Source: an uncultured Ruminococcus sp. (lineage in GTDB: Bacteria; Bacillota; Clostridia; Oscillospirales; Ruminococcaceae). From it: a stretch of DNA of 64,000 nt. Under the pieces are notes generated by a model. That model was not told the DNA's origin. It did not search any database and saw nothing but the letters and a program-made list of their open reading frames with translations. The DNA lies in assembly GCA_945868475.1 (NCBI GenBank), contig CAMBLM010000002.1, forward strand, positions 124,001-188,000, written 5' to 3'. Made by a program: the position numbers and the translations under genes. Below are positions 7,129 to 15,887 of this stretch, piece after piece (position 1 is the first letter of the stretch; each line of letters opens with the position of its first letter).

Positions 7129-7956
7129 TTATGCGAGCGAGATAAGTTCTTCTGTTTCGACTTTCTCGACACTTCCTTTTATTTTTTCGCCAAGGAAACA
7201 TTCGGCGTTATCCTTGAACATTTCGGTGCTGTCCGATGAATAGAACACCGTTTCGCCCTCGGCTTCACGCTCTGCGAGCATATCGTGTCTTGTGAGATAT
7301 GCGCAGGCGAACTTTGCGGCTTCGCTTCCTGCGGAGATAAGCTCTACATTTTCGCCCATAAAGTCGGCGATAACGTCCTGCATTATCGGATAATGAGTAC
7401 AGCCGAGGATAAGCGTATCAACACCCTCGCGTTTGAGCGGTTCGAGATACTGCTCTGCGACGAGCTGAGCTACCTTGTTGTTTCTGTCCGCAAAGCCGTT
7501 TTCGACAAGCGGCACGAACAGCGGACAAGCCGCACCAACGACTGTGAGTGATGGTTTTATCGTGCGAATAGCCTTTGCATAAGCGCCCGATCTTATCGTT
7601 GCGGCTGTTCCGATAACGCCGATCTTTCCGTTCCTTGTTTTGGCGCAGGCGGTCTGGACCGTCGGCAGAAGGACTCCCGTGAAAGGTATGCCGTCGGCGT
7701 CCTTTTTATCCATTCCCACGACAGATGAAACTGTACCGCAGGCGGCGATTATCATTTTGACATCGTGCTTTTTCATAAAAGCGATATCCTGCATCGCGTA
7801 TTCCATTATGGCTTCGCGGCTTCGTGAACCGTATGGCAGGCGCGCCGTATCGCCGAAGTAGATGATGTTCTCATTCGGCATAAGGCTGTGCAGTTCCTTA
7901 TAACAGGTCAGGCCGCCCATTCCCGAATCGAAAACTCCGATCGCTGAATTATTCAT
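7129..7956 (-). CDS. murI: Glutamate racemase
   Basis: MurI converts L- to D-glutamate for peptidoglycan stem peptides. The 275-residue product has the family start VFDSGMGG (8-15), the FGDTARLPYG segment (34-43), and the two catalytic cysteines in AACGTVS (C73) and LGCTHYP (C186). Most homologues read ACNT at the first site; here it is ACGT, a small departure next to the catalytic residue. It sits 22 bp behind ddl, so both steps that supply D-amino acids or their dipeptide to the wall are co-transcribed. A terminator follows directly. Confidence 0.93.
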   Translation of the reverse strand: MNNSAIGVFDSGMGGLTCYKELHSLMPNENIIYFGDTARLPYGSRSREAIMEYAMQDIAFMKKHDVKMIIAACGTVSSVVGMDKKDADGIPFTGVLLPTVQTACAKTRNGKIGVIGTAATIRSGAYAKAIRTIKPSLTVVGAACPLFVPLVENGFADRNNKVAQLVAEQYLEPLKREGVDTLILGCTHYPIMQDVIADFMGENVELISAGSEAAKFACAYLTRHDMLAEREAEGETVFYSSDSTEMFKDNAECFLGEKIKGSVEKVETEELISLA

Positions 7957-7978
7957 TTAAAGCAACTCTCTTTGCAAA

Positions 7979-9037
7979 TTAGTTATCCATAGCCGACTCG
8001 ATAAGTCTGTCGAGAAGTTCAGGCTGTGAGATACCCATATTTTCCATAAGCTTCGGATACATACTGATAGGTGTGAATCCCGGGAGGGTGTTTATCTCAT
8101 TGAGAATGACAGTTCCGTCCTTTTTGAGGAAGAAGTCTATTCTTGAAAGTCCCGAACAGCCGATAGTCTTAAACGCTTTGAGAGCGGTTTCGCGGATCTC
8201 ATTTTCGGACTCGGCAGGGATATCCGCAGGAATGTTGATCCCCGATGTGCCTAAGATATATTTTGCGTCATAATCGTAGAAATCATTGCAGGAAATAATT
8301 TCGCCAACTCTTGAAGCGAACGGCTTATCTGTACCGAAAACAGCACATTCAAGTTCTCTGCCCTCGATGAATTCTTCAACGATGACCTTTTTATCGTGCG
8401 AAAATGCGAGTTTTATCGCATCTTTGAGCTGCTCAAAAGAGCCTGCTTTGTTTACGCCGACCGAAGAACCGCTGTTGCATGGCTTGACGAAGAGCGGAAA
8501 ATCAAGTTCGTTGATGATATTTTCGCAGATCTCATCGAGCTGACCGAGGTCGGACTGACGGACAACTGCGTGTCTTGCCATGTGGATGCCTGCGGCTTCG
8601 AGGATAGTGTGCGTAACGGCTTTATCCATGCAGTCTGCGGAGGCAACGACCTTACAGCCGACATAAGGTATTCCCGAAAGCTCGAGAAGTCCCTGAATAC
8701 AGCCGTCCTCGCCGTGCTGACCGTGGAGTGCGGGGAAAACAACGTCTATTTTCGTTATCGAATATGTACCGTCAACGATCTTGACGATGCCTTTATACAT
8801 CGGGTCGGGAAGAATCACCGCAGGAACGCAGTCGGGGTTGGATTCCCAGTTGCCCGAGGTTATCATATTAACATCGCCCGGATAGTAGAGCCAGCGTCCT
8901 TTTTTCGTAATGCCGATAGGAATGACCTCGTATTTATCGGCAGGGATAGCATTTATAATGTTAGTCGCAGAGATCAGCGAAATATCGTGTTCATTTGAAA
9001 CTCCGCCGAAGAGTACGGCAACTTTGATTCTGGACAT
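7979..9037 (-). CDS. ddl: D-alanine--D-alanine ligase
   Basis: Ddl joins two D-alanines with ATP for use by MurF. The 352-residue protein shows the N-terminal VLFGGVSNEHDISL motif, the HGQHGEDG loop near residue 109, and the ATP-grasp core with KPCNSGSSVGV (about 185-195) and the metal-binding LNEINTLPGF near the C-terminus. It is the first gene of a ddl-murI operon with a near-consensus promoter 60 bp upstream. A short perfect hairpin (GCAAAAAG..CTTTTTGC) sits in the leader between promoter and start. Vancomycin-type D-lactate specificity is not suggested, and the substrate is inferred as D-Ala. Confidence 0.95.
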   Translation of the reverse strand: MSRIKVAVLFGGVSNEHDISLISATNIINAIPADKYEVIPIGITKKGRWLYYPGDVNMITSGNWESNPDCVPAVILPDPMYKGIVKIVDGTYSITKIDVVFPALHGQHGEDGCIQGLLELSGIPYVGCKVVASADCMDKAVTHTILEAAGIHMARHAVVRQSDLGQLDEICENIINELDFPLFVKPCNSGSSVGVNKAGSFEQLKDAIKLAFSHDKKVIVEEFIEGRELECAVFGTDKPFASRVGEIISCNDFYDYDAKYILGTSGINIPADIPAESENEIRETALKAFKTIGCSGLSRIDFFLKKDGTVILNEINTLPGFTPISMYPKLMENMGISQPELLDRLIESAMDN

Positions 9038-9097
9038 TTTTTACCACTCCTATGGTTATTGTCACAAAGACGGCAAAAAGCCGCTTTTTGCACAAAT

Positions 9098-9127
9098 ATT
9101 ATATCACATTTTTGGTGCTAAAGTCAA
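9098..9127 (-). promoter_or_regulatory. Promoter of ddl-murI
   Basis: On the minus strand TTGACT, 18 bp, TATAAT with extended TGA. It precedes ddl by about 60 bp. Confidence 0.7.
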
Positions 9128-9179
9128 GCATTTTTCAAACTTTGCGCTGATGTTTGGACATAATTTCTCTGCCAAAAAT

Positions 9180-9917
9180 TCAAACGGAAATATAATCCGC
9201 AGCAGCATAGCCCGTCATACCGCCGTAGCTGACAACATACCAGTTGCCCGTCTGACCGAGGACAGTGACCTCCGCACGGTTGGGAATAACACCAACAACC
9301 CGTGCATTAGTGTTCGGCAGGCTTCGTATATTGAGATTTGAACCGTCCGTTGTAACTGTTCCCGTCCGTGCAGGTACGGCTTCGACAAAAGGTATGCCGA
9401 AATAGTCGCAAAGTGCTTGGACGAGGTTTCGTGCGATAGACTGCGTGTTGGATTTTATCCACTCCGCGTCCTCGGGGTTGTCGTGATAGCCAAGCTCGCA
9501 AAGCACCGCAACTGCGCGCGTCTGCGTGACTTCGCCGAGTGATGTCGTAGGGAGCGTATTGACCTTTGAGGGGTTCGGGTAGATGTTTTTGAGGTTATTG
9601 ACGATGATATCGGCGAGCCTTTCACTCTGCGCCGAATAGGGTGAATAATAGATATCGATGCCCGAAAGTATGCCTGCGAAGCGACCTCCGCCTGCGTTTG
9701 AGTGAAGAGCGAGATGGACGTCATAATACCGTGAATTTGAGTCTGCGATAGCACCGCGGACATCACGGTCGGGGTCGTTTCGGCTGTAGGTTATGCCCGA
9801 AGAGCGCAGGTAGGGTTCCATAGCATCGGCGATGAGATTCATCTGCTGCTCCTCGTTTCCGCCGTTTACATATCGGTTCCACTGCTGCGTTGACGGGCTC
9901 AAAAATACACTTGGCAT
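9180..9917 (-). CDS. N-acetylmuramoyl-L-alanine amidase with C-terminal SH3b domain
   Basis: This is a 245-residue peptidoglycan hydrolase. Residues 1-175 resemble the zinc amidase (Amidase_3) fold: a HLALHSNAGGG segment near residue 70 and a LCELGYHDNPEDAEWI segment near 140. The usual N-terminal DPGHGG zinc motif is replaced by SPSTQQWN, as in a Firmicutes subfamily. Residues 185-245 form a bacterial SH3 domain that binds wall peptides (LNIRSLPNTNARVVG, WYVVSYGG). No signal peptide is seen, so export, if any, is by another route such as lysis or a leaderless mechanism. It is a single gene among unrelated neighbours. Confidence 0.8.
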   Translation of the reverse strand: MPSVFLSPSTQQWNRYVNGGNEEQQMNLIADAMEPYLRSSGITYSRNDPDRDVRGAIADSNSRYYDVHLALHSNAGGGRFAGILSGIDIYYSPYSAQSERLADIIVNNLKNIYPNPSKVNTLPTTSLGEVTQTRAVAVLCELGYHDNPEDAEWIKSNTQSIARNLVQALCDYFGIPFVEAVPARTGTVTTDGSNLNIRSLPNTNARVVGVIPNRAEVTVLGQTGNWYVVSYGGMTGYAAADYISV

Positions 9918-9994
9918 AAAAATATCTCCTTACATAGACTTGATAGCTTTGTTCAAGTTTATGCAGGGAGATGATTTTTTATGTTAAAAAAGAG

Positions 9995-10513
9995 TTAAAG
10001 CCTCGTCCAAAACCTCCGCAAAAAGCTTTCGAGCGGAAGAGTGCTTCCCGAGTGTCTGCCGTTCGGGACGACCTCGAAGCGGCTGTTTTTCAGCAGGTTT
10101 CGTGTCATATCGTGAGTATCTATTACCTCATCACTATCGCCAACGATGACGGAAATTTTCTCGCTGTCAATATCCGCAAGCTCGCCGAACAGCTTAATGA
10201 ACGGGCGTATTTCGCCGACATATCCGAGTCTTGGAAGATGCAGAAACGGCATAAGGCACGGATTCACAAGCACGGCAGGAAGTCCGAGCCGCACCGACAT
10301 CACGGCGGCATAAAATCCGCCGAGGCTTGAACCGACAAGCATTTCCGCGCCGCACTCCCCTGCTTCGCGCAAAAGTATTTCAAGCGTTTCATCGGGCAAA
10401 AGCATATCATAATCAAGCTCGGGCGAAGCGGCTTCGTGACCGAGCGCGGTCAATGCTTCGTATGCGCTGTTTTTCGCGCTGCCTTTATAGCCGTGGATAT
10501 TGAGTATTTTCAT
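9995..10513 (-). CDS. YqiA/UPF0227-like alpha/beta hydrolase
   Basis: This 172-residue small alpha/beta hydrolase begins with NIHGYKGSAKNSAY and carries the nucleophile elbow GSSLGG (about 61-66) with the likely catalytic Ser. A GDSDEVID segment provides the acid and NGRHSG near the C-terminus the His. This matches the YqiA/YcfP type of esterase-like proteins, whose natural substrate is unknown. Its neighbours (an amidase and a flavin reductase) give no functional hint. Confidence 0.75.
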   Translation of the reverse strand: MKILNIHGYKGSAKNSAYEALTALGHEAASPELDYDMLLPDETLEILLREAGECGAEMLVGSSLGGFYAAVMSVRLGLPAVLVNPCLMPFLHLPRLGYVGEIRPFIKLFGELADIDSEKISVIVGDSDEVIDTHDMTRNLLKNSRFEVVPNGRHSGSTLPLESFLRRFWTRL

Positions 10514-10549
10514 TTTGGAACTTCTTTCTTATCACATATTTATCTGAGA

Positions 10550-11206
10550 TCAGTATTCTATCCCAAGTTCGGGATAATCTTTGAATTTTTGTATGATGCC
10601 GACAGATGCGTCGGATATTTTTCCGCTGTCAGGGTCGGCTGGCGAATGGATATTGTACAGATATCCGCTTCCGCTGTATCGTCCGCCGTTTTTATCGGTA
10701 TAAATATCACTGTCGAACCAGACATTCACTATTTTCACGCACATCACAACGTGGTTGCTGCCCGGGAAAAGCTCCTTTTCCCACACATACTCACATTCGA
10801 GGTTGAGGAAGCACTCCCCGACAAGCGGTGCGCTGACCTTTCGTGCAGAAAACACTGTAAGTCCGGATGCTTTCAGCTCATCTTCGTCAAGGCTGTTGTT
10901 TTTTATGGTAGAATAACATTTTGCGTAGCTTTCCGCTGACATAAAGTTTATGGCAAGCTGTTTTGTTTTCTGCACAGTTTGATAAAGATGTGTACTTTTA
11001 TGCACACTTGAAAAAATACAATAGAAGCCGCCCTCGCTTGAAAAAGAGAACCACGACTGCATTGAGCCGTTTGCTTTTCCGTTGGCTTTGTAGCTCGTGA
11101 CGAGCGTAAGCGGCGATGGTATAGCTGTGAGGAATTCAAGCCAGTCAAAGCCGTAAAAATTATGGTCTTTGAACACCTCGGGACACTCAAAAAATTCTTT
11201 TTTCAT
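10550..11206 (-). CDS. Flavin reductase-like domain protein
   Basis: The 218-residue protein resembles the flavin reductase/FMN-binding split-barrel family, which reduces or binds FMN using NAD(P)H or partner proteins. Visible signs are the N-terminal strand TAIPSPLTLVTS, the loop SMQSWFSFSSEGG, and HKSTHLYQTVQKTKQLAINF, which correspond to the flavin-contacting part. Several family members are linked with oxidoreductases, but none is adjacent here. It lies upstream of the hydrolase gene and downstream of an AraC regulator gene on the same strand, each with its own gap. Confidence 0.75.
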   Translation of the reverse strand: MKKEFFECPEVFKDHNFYGFDWLEFLTAIPSPLTLVTSYKANGKANGSMQSWFSFSSEGGFYCIFSSVHKSTHLYQTVQKTKQLAINFMSAESYAKCYSTIKNNSLDEDELKASGLTVFSARKVSAPLVGECFLNLECEYVWEKELFPGSNHVVMCVKIVNVWFDSDIYTDKNGGRYSGSGYLYNIHSPADPDSGKISDASVGIIQKFKDYPELGIEY

Positions 11207-11295
11207 ACTTTTATCCTGCCTTTCGTTGTTGGCGTTTTGCCGTTATGGATTTATTGTATCATACCAAAAAGCAAAAGTATTGAAAAAAAGCGACA

Positions 11296-12078
11296 TTATT
11301 TTTCAAGCTTGGTCATGGCTTCGGACGGGAGCATTGAATGAAAACGCCTGAAGTCCCTCAGCAGGTGGGATTGGTCGGAATAGCCGAATTTTTCCGTAAT
11401 ATCGAGCGGCGAATATTTTCCCGAGCGAAGCTCCTGCCAAACAAGCTGGTATCTTATCAGTGATGAAAAAAGCTTCGGGGATACGCCGATCAATTCGCTG
11501 AACGACCTTTCGAGCTGTCGCACCGATACTGTGGTTTCGCGCGCCAGTTCGGCAGTTTTTATCGTACCCCCTGAAGAAATTATACTGTATATCCCGTTCA
11601 TAACATTGGGGTTCATCCGACCGAGGTCAAGGCGGCTGTAAAGATATTCTTCGCAGATATCAACGCGTTTTTCGGTCGAATTTTCGCCAATTATCCGCGG
11701 CAAAAGATCACTGTATATATCTGGAAAGAAATTTCGGGCATCGAAGCCTGAGCCTTTCGTCCCCGAGAAGCTTTCGGGCGTAAAAAGGCAGGCTGACCAA
11801 GCGTAAAACCTTATGCCGAACTGTGTTATATTCACTTTATTCAGGACATTCGTACTGTCATCGACGGCACAGAAGCCGCAGTTCAGAAATTCTTCGCCCC
11901 GAAAGCTGAACACAATATCCATACAGGTATCGGGGATTATCATCACGGGACGGCTGTATTCTGTCATCTCCCAGAAGCATCGAATGAACGGTGACAGTGC
12001 TTTTGAGGGCATATATTCCCGGTAGCCGTCTTTTGGCATCGCAGTTTCGGGGCGGTATATTAAAGAGAGGTCAAACAT
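11296..12078 (-). CDS. AraC family transcriptional regulator
   Basis: This 260-residue regulator has an N-terminal DUF6597-like sensing domain (residues 1-140, with YMPSKALSPFIRCFWEM and VMIIPDTCMDIVF) and a C-terminal pair of helix-turn-helix motifs (TAELARETTVSVRQLERSF; DITEKFGYSDQSHLLRDF). The ORF track extends it to 12339, but the extra 87 residues read through MITE copy A and have no homology I recognise. ATG 12078 gives the expected N-terminus. The MITE right behind this start may supply or disturb its promoter. Its target could be the flavin reductase downstream, which is an inference from adjacency only. Confidence 0.8.
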   Translation of the reverse strand: MFDLSLIYRPETAMPKDGYREYMPSKALSPFIRCFWEMTEYSRPVMIIPDTCMDIVFSFRGEEFLNCGFCAVDDSTNVLNKVNITQFGIRFYAWSACLFTPESFSGTKGSGFDARNFFPDIYSDLLPRIIGENSTEKRVDICEEYLYSRLDLGRMNPNVMNGIYSIISSGGTIKTAELARETTVSVRQLERSFSELIGVSPKLFSSLIRYQLVWQELRSGKYSPLDITEKFGYSDQSHLLRDFRRFHSMLPSEAMTKLEK

Positions 12079-12120
12079 TTTTACTGCTTTCTTTTGGTAT
12101 TGGATAAAATAAATGAATGA

Positions 12121-12226
12121 TAATACTAAACACCAATAAAATAAAGGAAAAAATCTGCGCCGAAATCCTATATATCCAAGATTGTCGGCTTGATTTTTTC
12201 TAAATTTTAAATGGTGTTTAGTATAA
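12121..12226. mobile_element. MITE copy A (102 bp between terminal inverted repeats)
   Basis: ATACTAAACACCA (12123-12135) and its exact reverse complement TGGTGTTTAGTAT (12212-12224) bound a non-coding core with further pairing (GGAAAAAATC/GATTTTTTC and GCCGA/TCGGC), so the whole element can fold as one hairpin. TA at both ends fits a TA target duplication. It matches copy B at 16037 almost base for base. The remainder of 12079-12397 shows no gene. Confidence 0.8.
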
Positions 12227-12397
12227 AATGAAAGCATTTGCTCCTGCTTCATTTCTAAAGGCGTCGAATTCGATCCATTTAAAGTTTGGGTCGCTAAGCT
12301 GTTCCCACTATCCCAAAAATCCGATCTTATTTTTGGCAAGAATAACGCTTTTTACACTGCCGGTCATTTTGCACTGCCTTTTGATCCGATCATTGTT

Positions 12398-12961
12398 TTA
12401 TCTGTTCATTAAATAAGACTTTAAAAGTTTCAGCCATTCTGGAACGTAATCACCGCTGAAAATAATATTGCCGTTCCTATACTCTCCCACATCAACAAAG
12501 CCATTCTCGTTATCATAGAAATGCACCTCATCACAATAAGGAAGTATGTTTATAAGATCTTCAAAGCGTTTCTCATAACGCCGTCTTACGTCCTCGGTCG
12601 GAATATTGTGACCGCCTTTTCTTACACGGTTGCTTATGCGGCTGATACTTTCTTCCGCAGAACTGATGCCTACATAGTACAGACGAATATAATAATCTTT
12701 TTCACGGGCGGAATTGATCGTATGCAGTGTTTTTTTGCCTGACAGTGTTGTTTCCTGCGTGAAGTTCACACCTTTTTCAAGACAATCGCTTATTATCCGT
12801 ATAGCTTTCTTGCCGCCCCTGAGCTTATTACCGCCCTGCTTTGCCGTCAGGCTGTCTGTATCTACAACAATACCCAAATCGTTATGTTCGCCGACCAGCA
12901 CACCGGTCAAGCTGCTTTTACCTACACCGTTCACACCACCGATAATTGTATATTTCTTCAT
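12398..12961 (-). CDS. Zeta-toxin-like P-loop ATPase/kinase
   Basis: The 187-residue protein has a P-loop GGVNGVGKSSL at residues 8-18, a DTDSL segment (about 34) and FTQETTLSG near residue 68. This pattern resembles zeta-toxin-type kinases, which phosphorylate UDP-N-acetylglucosamine. Later motifs (YYVGISSAEESISRISNRVRKGGH) also match. Many stand-alone chromosomal members are not proven toxins, and no epsilon antitoxin gene is visible beside it, so toxicity is not claimed. AGGAGA lies eight bases before the ATG. Confidence 0.7.
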   Translation of the reverse strand: MKKYTIIGGVNGVGKSSLTGVLVGEHNDLGIVVDTDSLTAKQGGNKLRGGKKAIRIISDCLEKGVNFTQETTLSGKKTLHTINSAREKDYYIRLYYVGISSAEESISRISNRVRKGGHNIPTEDVRRRYEKRFEDLINILPYCDEVHFYDNENGFVDVGEYRNGNIIFSGDYVPEWLKLLKSYLMNR

Positions 12962-13065
12962 AAGATCATTCTCCTAACATAACAAAATTCAGTCTGCCTT
13001 TATAAATATCATTATACCTCAGATCCGCATCAAACACAATAGTTTTCCCATTTCAGGCAAAAAAA

Positions 13066-13099
13066 ATAAAAAGCCGCTTGAAAAACAAACGGCTTTTTA
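13066..13099 (-). terminator. Terminator after tRNA-Thr
   Basis: AAAAAGCCG and CGGCTTTTT enclose an A-rich loop and are followed on the minus strand by ATTTTTTTT, starting directly after the tRNA CCA end. Confidence 0.85.
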
Positions 13100-13175
13100 T
13101 GGAGCTGGAAACGTGACTTGAACACGCGACCTGCGCATTACGAATGCGCTGCTCTACCAACTGAGCTATTCCAGC
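13100..13175 (-). tRNA. tRNA-Thr (anticodon CGT)
   Basis: A complete cloverleaf: acceptor GCTGGAA/TTCCAGC, D-arm AGCTCAGTTGGTAGAGC, anticodon stem GCGCA/TGCGC with loop TTCGTAA, T-arm with TTCAAGT, and an encoded CCA. Anticodon CGT reads ACG threonine codons. Confidence 0.95.
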
Positions 13176-13349
13176 ATTGCTATAATATTATACTATAAAA
13201 TCTGCCTGCTGTCAAGCCTTTGCTCAAAAAATATTAAATTTTTCTCGGAGAATTATCTTGGGCGGCATTATTTTCACGAAAGTATGCCTTCCGTTTTTGC
13301 AAAAATGTAAACTTTAATCGAACTTTCTCCTCTCACGGCCCGGGTTCTA

Positions 13350-13378
13350 TTTACACAAAAGTTTTTTTACGGTATAAT
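13350..13378 (+). promoter_or_regulatory. Promoter of histidine phosphatase gene
   Basis: TTTACA, 17 bp, TATAAT, placed 35 bp ahead of the ATG at 13414. Confidence 0.7.
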
Positions 13379-13413
13379 TAAAATAAGTTTATTCTTTGAA
13401 AGGAAATTTTAAA

Positions 13414-13956
13414 ATGAAGATTTATGCGGCACGGCACGGTCAGACCGAATGGAATTTAAACGACAGGATATGCGGCAGGACAGACGTTGAACTCACCGAA
13501 ACAGGCAGGGAGCAGGCGGCTTTGCTTGCGGAAAAGGCGTATGAAAAGGGTGACATCGACCTTATCGTCTGCTCACCGATGAAGCGCGCCCGTGCTACTG
13601 CAAAGGCTGTTGCGGACAGGATCGGCTGTGAGATCACGATAGATGAGCGTCTTATTGAATGGGATTACGGCGATTTTGAGGGCAAGGACCGCATGACCGA
13701 GGGCTTCGCTCAGAACAAGATCGAATTCGGTGTGAAGATGCACGGCGGCGGTGAGTCGGTTTTACAGCTTGCACACAGGGTTTACAGCGTTATTGATGAT
13801 GTTATTGCGAAATATCCCGACAAAAACGTGCTTCTCGTTTGTCACGGCGGCGTTTGCAGAATAATCGAAACCTATTTTAACGATCTTTCGACTTATGATT
13901 ACTCGCATTTCTTTATGGGCAACTGCGAATTAAGGGAATATTTCGTCAAAAAATAA
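13414..13956 (+). CDS. Histidine phosphatase family protein (phosphoglycerate mutase-like)
   Basis: This 180-residue enzyme belongs to the branch-2-like small histidine phosphatases. The catalytic RHGQTEWN motif is at residues 8-15, followed by the second-site EWDYGDFEG (about 82-90) and the second catalytic His in VCHGG near 150. Such proteins range from phosphoglycerate mutases to alpha-ribazole phosphatases (CobC) and broad phosphatases; sequence alone does not settle which. No cobalamin genes are nearby. GAAAGGAAA precedes ATG 13414, and the upstream TTG in the track is rejected. The gene has its own promoter and ends about 30 bp before the promoter of the symporter gene. Confidence 0.85.
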   Translation: MKIYAARHGQTEWNLNDRICGRTDVELTETGREQAALLAEKAYEKGDIDLIVCSPMKRARATAKAVADRIGCEITIDERLIEWDYGDFEGKDRMTEGFAQNKIEFGVKMHGGGESVLQLAHRVYSVIDDVIAKYPDKNVLLVCHGGVCRIIETYFNDLSTYDYSHFFMGNCELREYFVKK

Positions 13957-13986
13957 GAAAATTCGGGACTTTTCGTATTTTTGCCC

Positions 13987-14015
13987 TTGAAAAAAAGTGC
14001 GTTTTATGGTATAAT
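13987..14015 (+). promoter_or_regulatory. Promoter of the AGCS symporter gene
   Basis: TTGAAA, 17 bp, TATAAT with extended TGG, 36 bp before the symporter ATG. Confidence 0.8.
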
Positions 14016-14051
14016 TAAAGTTAATTATTTTGTTTGAAATGAGGTAGATCA

Positions 14052-15887
14052 ATGCAGTCATTTATTGATACCGTTGCAAAGATCAACGGTGCGGTCAATG
14101 GTGTAGTCTGGGGAATACCGATGCTCGTGCTTATTATCGGAACGGGCATTTATATGTCGGTAAGGACGGGATTTTTCCAGATAACAAGAATAAAAACCTG
14201 GGCGAATGAAACTTTTCTCGCCATTTTCAAGAAAAAATCGGTCACAAAGACCGACGAAAAGAAAGCAATCACGCAGTTTCAGGCGCTTTCGACCGCTCTT
14301 GCCGCGACTATCGGCACGGGTAACATTGCAGGCGTTGCGACGGCTGTATGCATCGGCGGACCGGGTGCGGTTTTCTGGATGTGGATATCCGCTTTGTTCG
14401 GAATGATGACGAGCTTCTCCGAAAATGTTCTCGGCATCTACTTCCGCAAGAAAAACGAACACGGCGAATGGTCGGGCGGTGCGATGTACTATCTTGAAGA
14501 GGGTCTGAAAGAGAAAAAGGGACTTCGCCACATTGCAAAGCCGCTGTCGGTGCTGTTTGCAATATTCTGCGTTTTAGCGTCATTCGGCATAGGCAACATG
14601 GCGCAGTCCAACTCGATATCGAGCGCGATGCAGTCCAACTTTAACATTCCCACGGTCGTAACGGGCGTTGTACTTGCGATAATCGCTGCACTTGTTGTAC
14701 TCGGCGGCATCAAGAGAATTGCAAAGGTAACGGAAAAGCTTGTGCCTTTTATGGCAATTTTCTACATAGTCGGCTGTCTTATCATTTTCGTGATGAACTT
14801 CCGCCACATTCCTTACGTTTTCTCATCCATTTTCAAGAGCGCATTCAGCTTTTCCGCTGTTGCGGGCGGCGTTGGCGGCTACATTATAAAGCGCGCTGTC
14901 ACAATGGGCTTCAAGAGAGGCGTTTTCTCCAACGAAGCAGGACTTGGCTCATCTGTCATGGTAAACTGCGCATCTGACGTAAAAGAACCAGTTATCCAGG
15001 GCATGTGGGGAATTTTTGAGGTATTCTTTGATACGATAATCGTTTGCACACTCACGGCTTTCGTTATTCTTTCCAGCCCTGCGAACTCGGTATCGTTTGA
15101 AGAAGCACTCAATAACGTTTCAACACAGCCGCAGTATTTCACGATAAATTACACCGACGGCGAAACGAACCTCATCGACTCGGACATCAATCCTAAGTAC
15201 ATTGTTGCATCGGACGATGCGGCAGAGGGTACTTACACAGAATATTTTGCAAAGACTGTTTACGGTCAGGAATTCCCCGTAAAAATTCTTAACAGCGACA
15301 ATGTGAACGACGAGAACAACTTCACGTTTGCAAACGTTATGGAGCTTAAAGGCGTTCAGGCGAAGGACGCTAACGGAAATCACCTTACGGATGAAAACGG
15401 TGACCCTATTATTGATTCGATAGACATAAACGAGGTAAACGGTGTTCCGCTCGTAACTTATGCGTTCAGCCAGCGTCTTGGCTCTGTTTCGGGCAAGATC
15501 CTTGCTATTGCGATACTTCTTTTTGCGTTCTCGACAACGCTCGGCTGGTCTTTCTACGGCACAAAGGCACTTGAATATCTTCTCGGAACAAAGGCTACCA
15601 TCGTTTACAAGATCATTTTTGTTCTTTTCATAATAGTAGGCTGTACGATGAAGCTTGGACTTGCGTGGGATATTTCCGATACATTCAACGGACTTATGGC
15701 ACTCCCGAACCTTATCGGTGTGCTTTCGCTTTCGGGCATTGTTGTTGCGATAACAAAGAATTACATTCACCGCCGCATAAAGAAAGACGATGTGAATGCG
15801 CTCCCGATGATATCGGCATACTCAGATATCCACGAAGAACAGCATGAAAAGCTCAAAGCAGAATACAGCAAGGAGAAAAATGCGTAA
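14052..15887 (+). CDS. Alanine/glycine:cation symporter (AGCS family) with extra extracytoplasmic loop
   Basis: This is a membrane symporter that brings in alanine or glycine with sodium. Family motifs are clear: TALAATIGTGNIAGVATAV (about 81-99), GGPGAVFWMW (102-111) and SNEAGLGS (293-300). Usual members are about 450-490 residues; this one has 611, because about 120 hydrophilic residues (345-470, with NGNHLTDENGDP and many Asp/Asn) sit between two membrane helices, where others have a short loop. The insertion follows helix VCTLTAFVILSS and is therefore probably outside the cell. The C-terminal tail (about 575-611) is charged. Its last residues and stop come from the arm of palindromic element R3. 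Confidence 0.88.
   Translation: MQSFIDTVAKINGAVNGVVWGIPMLVLIIGTGIYMSVRTGFFQITRIKTWANETFLAIFKKKSVTKTDEKKAITQFQALSTALAATIGTGNIAGVATAVCIGGPGAVFWMWISALFGMMTSFSENVLGIYFRKKNEHGEWSGGAMYYLEEGLKEKKGLRHIAKPLSVLFAIFCVLASFGIGNMAQSNSISSAMQSNFNIPTVVTGVVLAIIAALVVLGGIKRIAKVTEKLVPFMAIFYIVGCLIIFVMNFRHIPYVFSSIFKSAFSFSAVAGGVGGYIIKRAVTMGFKRGVFSNEAGLGSSVMVNCASDVKEPVIQGMWGIFEVFFDTIIVCTLTAFVILSSPANSVSFEEALNNVSTQPQYFTINYTDGETNLIDSDINPKYIVASDDAAEGTYTEYFAKTVYGQEFPVKILNSDNVNDENNFTFANVMELKGVQAKDANGNHLTDENGDPIIDSIDINEVNGVPLVTYAFSQRLGSVSGKILAIAILLFAFSTTLGWSFYGTKALEYLLGTKATIVYKIIFVLFIIVGCTMKLGLAWDISDTFNGLMALPNLIGVLSLSGIVVAITKNYIHRRIKKDDVNALPMISAYSDIHEEQHEKLKAEYSKEKNA

Noticed and set aside
12079-12339. N-terminal 87-residue extension of the AraC regulator
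   Set aside because: It reads through MITE copy A and lacks a ribosome site and similarity; ATG 12078 gives the family start.
12398-12961. Zeta-like ATPase as half of an epsilon-zeta toxin-antitoxin pair
   Set aside because: No epsilon-like gene lies on either side; the neighbours are a tRNA and MITE sequence.
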